The notes below the pieces were generated by a model. The model searched no databases. It saw only the letters and a program-made list of their open reading frames with translations, and was not told the origin of the DNA. A stretch of DNA of 64,000 nt from Streptomyces sindenensis (lineage in GTDB: Bacteria > Actinomycetota > Actinomycetes > Streptomycetales > Streptomycetaceae), in contig NZ_BMSG01000002.1 in the NCBI RefSeq assembly GCF_014649035.1, positions 62,001 through 126,000 on the forward strand, read 5' to 3'. This document shows, piece by piece, positions 60,997 to 64,000 of the stretch. Both the position numbers and the translations under genes were made by a program. Numbering within the stretch: position 1 is the first letter of the stretch; each line of letters begins with the position of its first letter.

Positions 60997-61884
60997 ATGT
61001 CGCTGCGTCGCCATTCGTCTCGCATCCCTCAACTCCTCCTCACCGCCTCCCTCCTGGGGGCGCTCCTCGCACCGCCCGCCGCTACCGCGTCGGCCCCCCG
61101 CTCCCCCTCCGGTGAACCGGGCGGGGCCGGCGGCCGGGGCCTGCCGCTGCGGGTGGCCACGTACAACATCCACGCCGGGGCGGGCATGGACGGCGTCTTC
61201 GACCTGGACCGCCAGACGGCCGAAATCCGCTCACTGGACGCCGATGTGATCGGCCTTCAGGAGGTCGACCGGCACTGGGGCTCCCGCAGCCAGTGGCGGG
61301 ATCTCGCGGGTGAACTGGCCCGGCGGCTGCGGATGTACGTCTCCTTCGCGCCGATCTACAGCCTCGACCCGGCCGAACCGGACGGGCCCCGGGCCGAGTA
61401 CGGGGTGGCCGTGCTCTCGCGGCACCGGATCATGAGCGCCGAGAACCACGAGATCACCCGTCTCTCGACCCAGGACCCGAGCCCGGTGCCCGCGCCCGCC
61501 CCGGGGTTCGGCGAGGTCGTCGTACGGGTACGGGGGCTGCCGGTGCACGTGTACGTGACCCACCTCGACTACCGCCCGGACCCCGCCGTCCGCGTCGCCC
61601 AGGTCGCCGACACCCGGCGGATCATGGCCGAGGACCGGGACCCCAAGATCCTGCTCGGCGACTTCAACGCGGAACCCGCCGCCCCCGAGCTGGCCCCGCT
61701 GTGGCGGGAACTGGCGGACGCCGACCCGGGCGCGCCCACGTTCCCCGCCCGGAACCCGGTCAAGCGGATCGACTTCGTGGCGGTGTCGGAGGACAGGATC
61801 GGCGTGCGAAAGGCATGGGTGCCTCAGAGCCTCGCGTCCGATCACCGGGCAGTGGTGGCGGACCTGCTGTTACGGAGGCGGTGA
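60997..61884 (+). CDS. Secreted endonuclease/exonuclease/phosphatase-fold protein
   Basis: 295-aa exported protein. Signal peptide (MSLRRHSSRIPQLLLTASLLGALLAPPAATASA). The EEP core has RVATYNIHAGAG (Asn), IGLQEVDRHWG (metal Glu), HLDY, LLGDFNAEP (Asp/Asn) and the terminal SDHRAV (Asp-His). The family includes DNases, phosphodiesterases and sphingomyelinases; substrate cannot be fixed. It is divergent from the MFS gene. Confidence 0.88.
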   Translation: MSLRRHSSRIPQLLLTASLLGALLAPPAATASAPRSPSGEPGGAGGRGLPLRVATYNIHAGAGMDGVFDLDRQTAEIRSLDADVIGLQEVDRHWGSRSQWRDLAGELARRLRMYVSFAPIYSLDPAEPDGPRAEYGVAVLSRHRIMSAENHEITRLSTQDPSPVPAPAPGFGEVVVRVRGLPVHVYVTHLDYRPDPAVRVAQVADTRRIMAEDRDPKILLGDFNAEPAAPELAPLWRELADADPGAPTFPARNPVKRIDFVAVSEDRIGVRKAWVPQSLASDHRAVVADLLLRRR

Positions 61885-62021
61885 CGCCGGGGCGATGACT
61901 TCAGGGCGCTCCCGGAGTCTCCTTTTTCGGCTCGAATGCTTCCTTTTGCGGCTGGGGTGCGTCCTCCTCATCGAGGGTCGCCGCGAAGGACCACGCGGTA
62001 CCGGACGGACGAAGGATGGTC

Positions 62022-63242
62022 ATGACCACCACCACCCTGCACGAACTGCTGGACACCCACATCGCCGAAGGGTCGATGCCGGGCGCGGTGGCGCTGGTCG
62101 CCCGGGGCGAGCGGGTCGAGGTCGTGTCGGCCGGTACGGCCTGCCTCGCCGGGTCCGCGCCGATGCGGCGGGACTCGTTGTTCCGCCTCGCCTCGATCAG
62201 CAAACCGATCGTGGCCGCGGCCGCCATGACGCTCGTCGACGACGGCCTGATCGCCCCCGCCGACCCGGTCGCGGCCTGGCTGCCCGAGCTCGCCTCGCCC
62301 CTGGTCGTCCGGACCCCGCAGAGCCCGGTCGACGACGTGGTGTCGGCCGTCCGCCCGATCACCCTCCTGGACCTGCTGACCTTCCGGGCCGGCTACGGCT
62401 TCCCGTCCGACTTCTCGCTCCCGGCCGTCGCCCCGCTGTTCGAGGACCTGAAGCAGGGCCCGCCGCAGCCGCAGGCCGTGCTCGCCCCGGACGCCTGGAT
62501 GGCCGAGCTGTCACGCCTCCCGCTGCTGCACCAGCCGGGCGACGGCTGGCTCTACAACACGTGCTCCGACATCCTCGGCGTGCTCATCGCCCGGGTCGCC
62601 GACCGGCCGCTGCCCGCGTATCTGGCGGAGCGGATCTTCGAGCCCCTCGGCATGAAGGACACCGGGTTCTGGGTGGAGCCCGCCGCGCTGGACCGGTTCA
62701 CCGGCTACTACCGGGCCGGGGCGGGCGGAGGCGAAGGCGGGGACGGTGGCGAGGGTGAGGGCGGTGGCAGGAACGGTGTCGGGGGCGGGGGCGAGCCCGA
62801 GCTGATCGACGCTCCGGACGGGCAGTGGAGCAGCCCGCCTCCGTTCCCGTCCGGCGCCGGGGGCCTCGTCTCGACCGTCGACGACTGGTGGGCCTTCGGC
62901 CGGATGCTGCTCGCCGAGGGGCTGAACGACACCGGGGACCGGGTCCTGGCCGGCGAGTCCGTCCGCCAGATGATCACCGACCACCTGACCCCTCAGCAGC
63001 GCGCCGCCAGCGGGCTGTTCACGGAGGGCCAGGGCTGGGGGTTCGGCGGCGCGGTGGACGTCGAGATCACCGCCCCCTGGAACGTGCTCGGCCGCTACGG
63101 CTGGGTCGGCGGCACCGGCACCACGGCCCACGTCATCCCGGCCACGGGCACGGTCGCCGTCCTGCTCACCCAGATGGAGATGAGCGGACCGGCCGCGCCC
63201 GCGGTGATGCGGGACTTCTGGACGTACGCGGCCGGGTTCTGA
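62022..63242 (+). CDS. Serine hydrolase of the class C beta-lactamase family
   Basis: 406-aa protein. Catalytic SxxK is SISK (residues 58-61) in DSLFRLASISKPIVAAAA; the YxN motif is LYNTCSD; the third box is in GGTGTTAH. A Gly/Glu-rich insertion of about 30 residues near 235-265 interrupts the domain. No clear signal peptide, so esterase or cytosolic peptidase activity is more likely than beta-lactam resistance. ATG 62022 (GAAGG 6 nt before) is preferred to ATG 62016. Confidence 0.87.
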   Translation: MTTTTLHELLDTHIAEGSMPGAVALVARGERVEVVSAGTACLAGSAPMRRDSLFRLASISKPIVAAAAMTLVDDGLIAPADPVAAWLPELASPLVVRTPQSPVDDVVSAVRPITLLDLLTFRAGYGFPSDFSLPAVAPLFEDLKQGPPQPQAVLAPDAWMAELSRLPLLHQPGDGWLYNTCSDILGVLIARVADRPLPAYLAERIFEPLGMKDTGFWVEPAALDRFTGYYRAGAGGGEGGDGGEGEGGGRNGVGGGGEPELIDAPDGQWSSPPPFPSGAGGLVSTVDDWWAFGRMLLAEGLNDTGDRVLAGESVRQMITDHLTPQQRAASGLFTEGQGWGFGGAVDVEITAPWNVLGRYGWVGGTGTTAHVIPATGTVAVLLTQMEMSGPAAPAVMRDFWTYAAGF

Positions 63243-63279
63243 TCCCGGTCCCCCACCCGGCCGCGTACGCCCTGGCTCA

Positions 63280-64000
63280 TCAACTCGTGGGCCGCGTCAG
63301 GTCGTAGAACGTGGCGCCGCCGACGGAGACCTCGGTGAAGTTCTCCGTCACCCAGGAGGAGATCCGGGAGGAGGTCCCGGAGGAACCACCGGGCCCCCCG
63401 CCCATGCCGCCGCCCGAGACGAAGTAGTGGATCCTGCCGTCCGCCACGTACTTCTTGAACCGGTCGAGCGTCGGCGACGGGTCGCTTCCGTTGAAACCGC
63501 CGATCGCCATCACCGGTTCGCCGGTGGCGAGTTGGTAGCTTGCCGCGTTCTGAGCGCCGATGGCCGCGGCGACCCAGGTGTAGTCGTCCGCGCCCTTCGC
63601 CAGGAGGGCCTCGGCCTCGGCGTCGACGGTCGCGCCGTTGAGCAGACCGCCCATGCCGCCGCCTCCGCCCCTCATGCCTTCGCCGAAGCCGGGGACGGCG
63701 CCTGGACCCGCGGCTGCTCCCGCACCCGTGCCGCCGGGTGCGGTGGGCGTGCCTCCCGGTGCACTGCCCTGCTGGTTGCCCTGGCCCTGACCCGGGAACT
63801 GGCCCTGGCCCTGCCCCGGGAACTGGCCCTGCCCCTGGCCGGGAGGCTGCTGCCGCATGCCGCCGCGCTGCCCGCCGTCACCGCCGCCGGGCCCACCGGG
63901 CCGGCCGCCGCCCCCGGGGCCGCCCGTGCCGAACCCGCCCGCCGAGGGACCGGCGGTCACGATCGAGCCCTGGTGACCGCTGTTCAGGGTGGAGACGGTG
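63280..64000 (-). CDS. GT39-type glycosyltransferase, C-terminal part
   Basis: C-terminal 239 codons of a membrane mannosyl/arabinosyl-transferase-like protein, start beyond the window edge. The visible part begins TVSTLNSGHQGSIVTAGPSAGG, passes through a Gly/Gln/Pro repeat tract (GQGQFPGQGQGQF) and ends in a conserved extracytoplasmic domain: KGADDYTWVAAAIGAQNAASYQLATGEPVMAIGGFNGSDPSPTLDRFKKYV ... IHYFVSGGGM. The TM region is not visible. The frame stays open at base 64000. Confidence 0.85.
   Translation of the reverse strand, partial: TVSTLNSGHQGSIVTAGPSAGGFGTGGPGGGGRPGGPGGGDGGQRGGMRQQPPGQGQGQFPGQGQGQFPGQGQGNQQGSAPGGTPTAPGGTGAGAAAGPGAVPGFGEGMRGGGGGMGGLLNGATVDAEAEALLAKGADDYTWVAAAIGAQNAASYQLATGEPVMAIGGFNGSDPSPTLDRFKKYVADGRIHYFVSGGGMGGGPGGSSGTSSRISSWVTENFTEVSVGGATFYDLTRPTS

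Noticed and set aside
62022-63242. Beta-lactam resistance gene
   Set aside because: SISK and YNT motifs place it in the broad serine hydrolase family, but there is no signal peptide and esterase-like members dominate this group.

Overview
The window is chromosomal DNA of a Streptomyces. Evidence: very high GC, almost all third codon positions G or C, many GTG starts, and several lineage-typical loci: a complete conservon (cvnABCD with a CYP157/CYP154 pair), the sigF/sigN sigma-factor pair next to the TadA/Upp block (same gene order as I recall around SCO4034-SCO4041 of S. coelicolor), an ECF42 sigma factor with its DGPF partner, and many sets of regulators, exporters and secreted hydrolases. 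I see no rRNA, CRISPR array, complete insertion sequence or prophage, and no large biosynthetic cluster. The only RNA genes are one tRNA-Ser(CGA) and a predicted small RNA.

Layout. 1-1.6 kb: two-component system on the minus strand (response regulator, then a sensor kinase cut by the window edge). 1.8-8.3 kb: conservon operon cvnA-B-C-D, CYP157-like P450 without the ExxR dyad, CYP154-like P450 and an enoyl-CoA hydratase-like protein, behind a TTGACA promoter whose -10 region is a palindrome. 8.4-14.6 kb: TerC, small zinc-ribbon protein, VOC protein, and a molybdate block (HTH-TOBE regulator, ModA, fused ModB-ModC), PH-domain protein. 14.7-24.7 kb: PGRP amidase, amino-acid permease plus universal stress protein, Na+/H+ antiporter, secreted tripeptidyl-aminopeptidase-like hydrolase, acyltransferase, DEAD-box helicase and cold-shock protein, MerR regulator. 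24.9-28.3 kb: a predicted small RNA with its own promoter, a TetR-type operator and an intrinsic terminator, followed by an XRE regulator, an ImmA-type metalloprotease, a multi-spanning membrane protein and a PAP2-like membrane protein. 28.3-36.5 kb: secreted ParB-like protein, GNAT, SpoIIE-type phosphatase with PAS and GAF, hydrolase, a peroxiredoxin with a frameshift, and an NfeD-flotillin pair. 36.6-41.7 kb: cobL-cobM with a trailing ORF that has lost a normal start codon, DGPF-ECF42, HhH-GPD glycosylase. 42-51.7 kb: M28 aminopeptidase, ParB-like small protein, LytR_C protein, upp, tadA block, tRNA-Ser, sigF, sigN, lipoprotein. 52.1-58.1 kb: MarR with two operator palindromes, an MFS exporter fused to three carboxypeptidase-regulatory-like beta-sandwich repeats, a YceI protein with the same kind of domain, a 19-bp tandem palindromic repeat between them, PPOX protein, 2-hydroxyacid dehydrogenase. 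58.1-64 kb: MFS-TetR pair with a clear operator over the -10 box, secreted endonuclease/exonuclease/phosphatase-fold protein, serine hydrolase, and the C-terminus of a GT39-type mannosyltransferase.

How it fits together. Most modules are self-contained signal-response units in which a regulator sits beside its target: conservon G-protein with P450s, MarR with MFS-YceI, TetR with MFS, ECF42 with DGPF, HTH-TOBE with ModABC, XRE with ImmA. At least eight genes carry a TANNNT box exactly 6-7 nt before the start codon and lack a Shine-Dalgarno, the signature of leaderless transcripts. The least explained items are the small RNA upstream of the XRE-ImmA cluster, the MFS/YceI beta-sandwich pair with its tandem repeats, and two genes (peroxiredoxin, ORF behind cobM) that are each one base away from being intact. 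All assignments come from reading the sequence; no database search was run.
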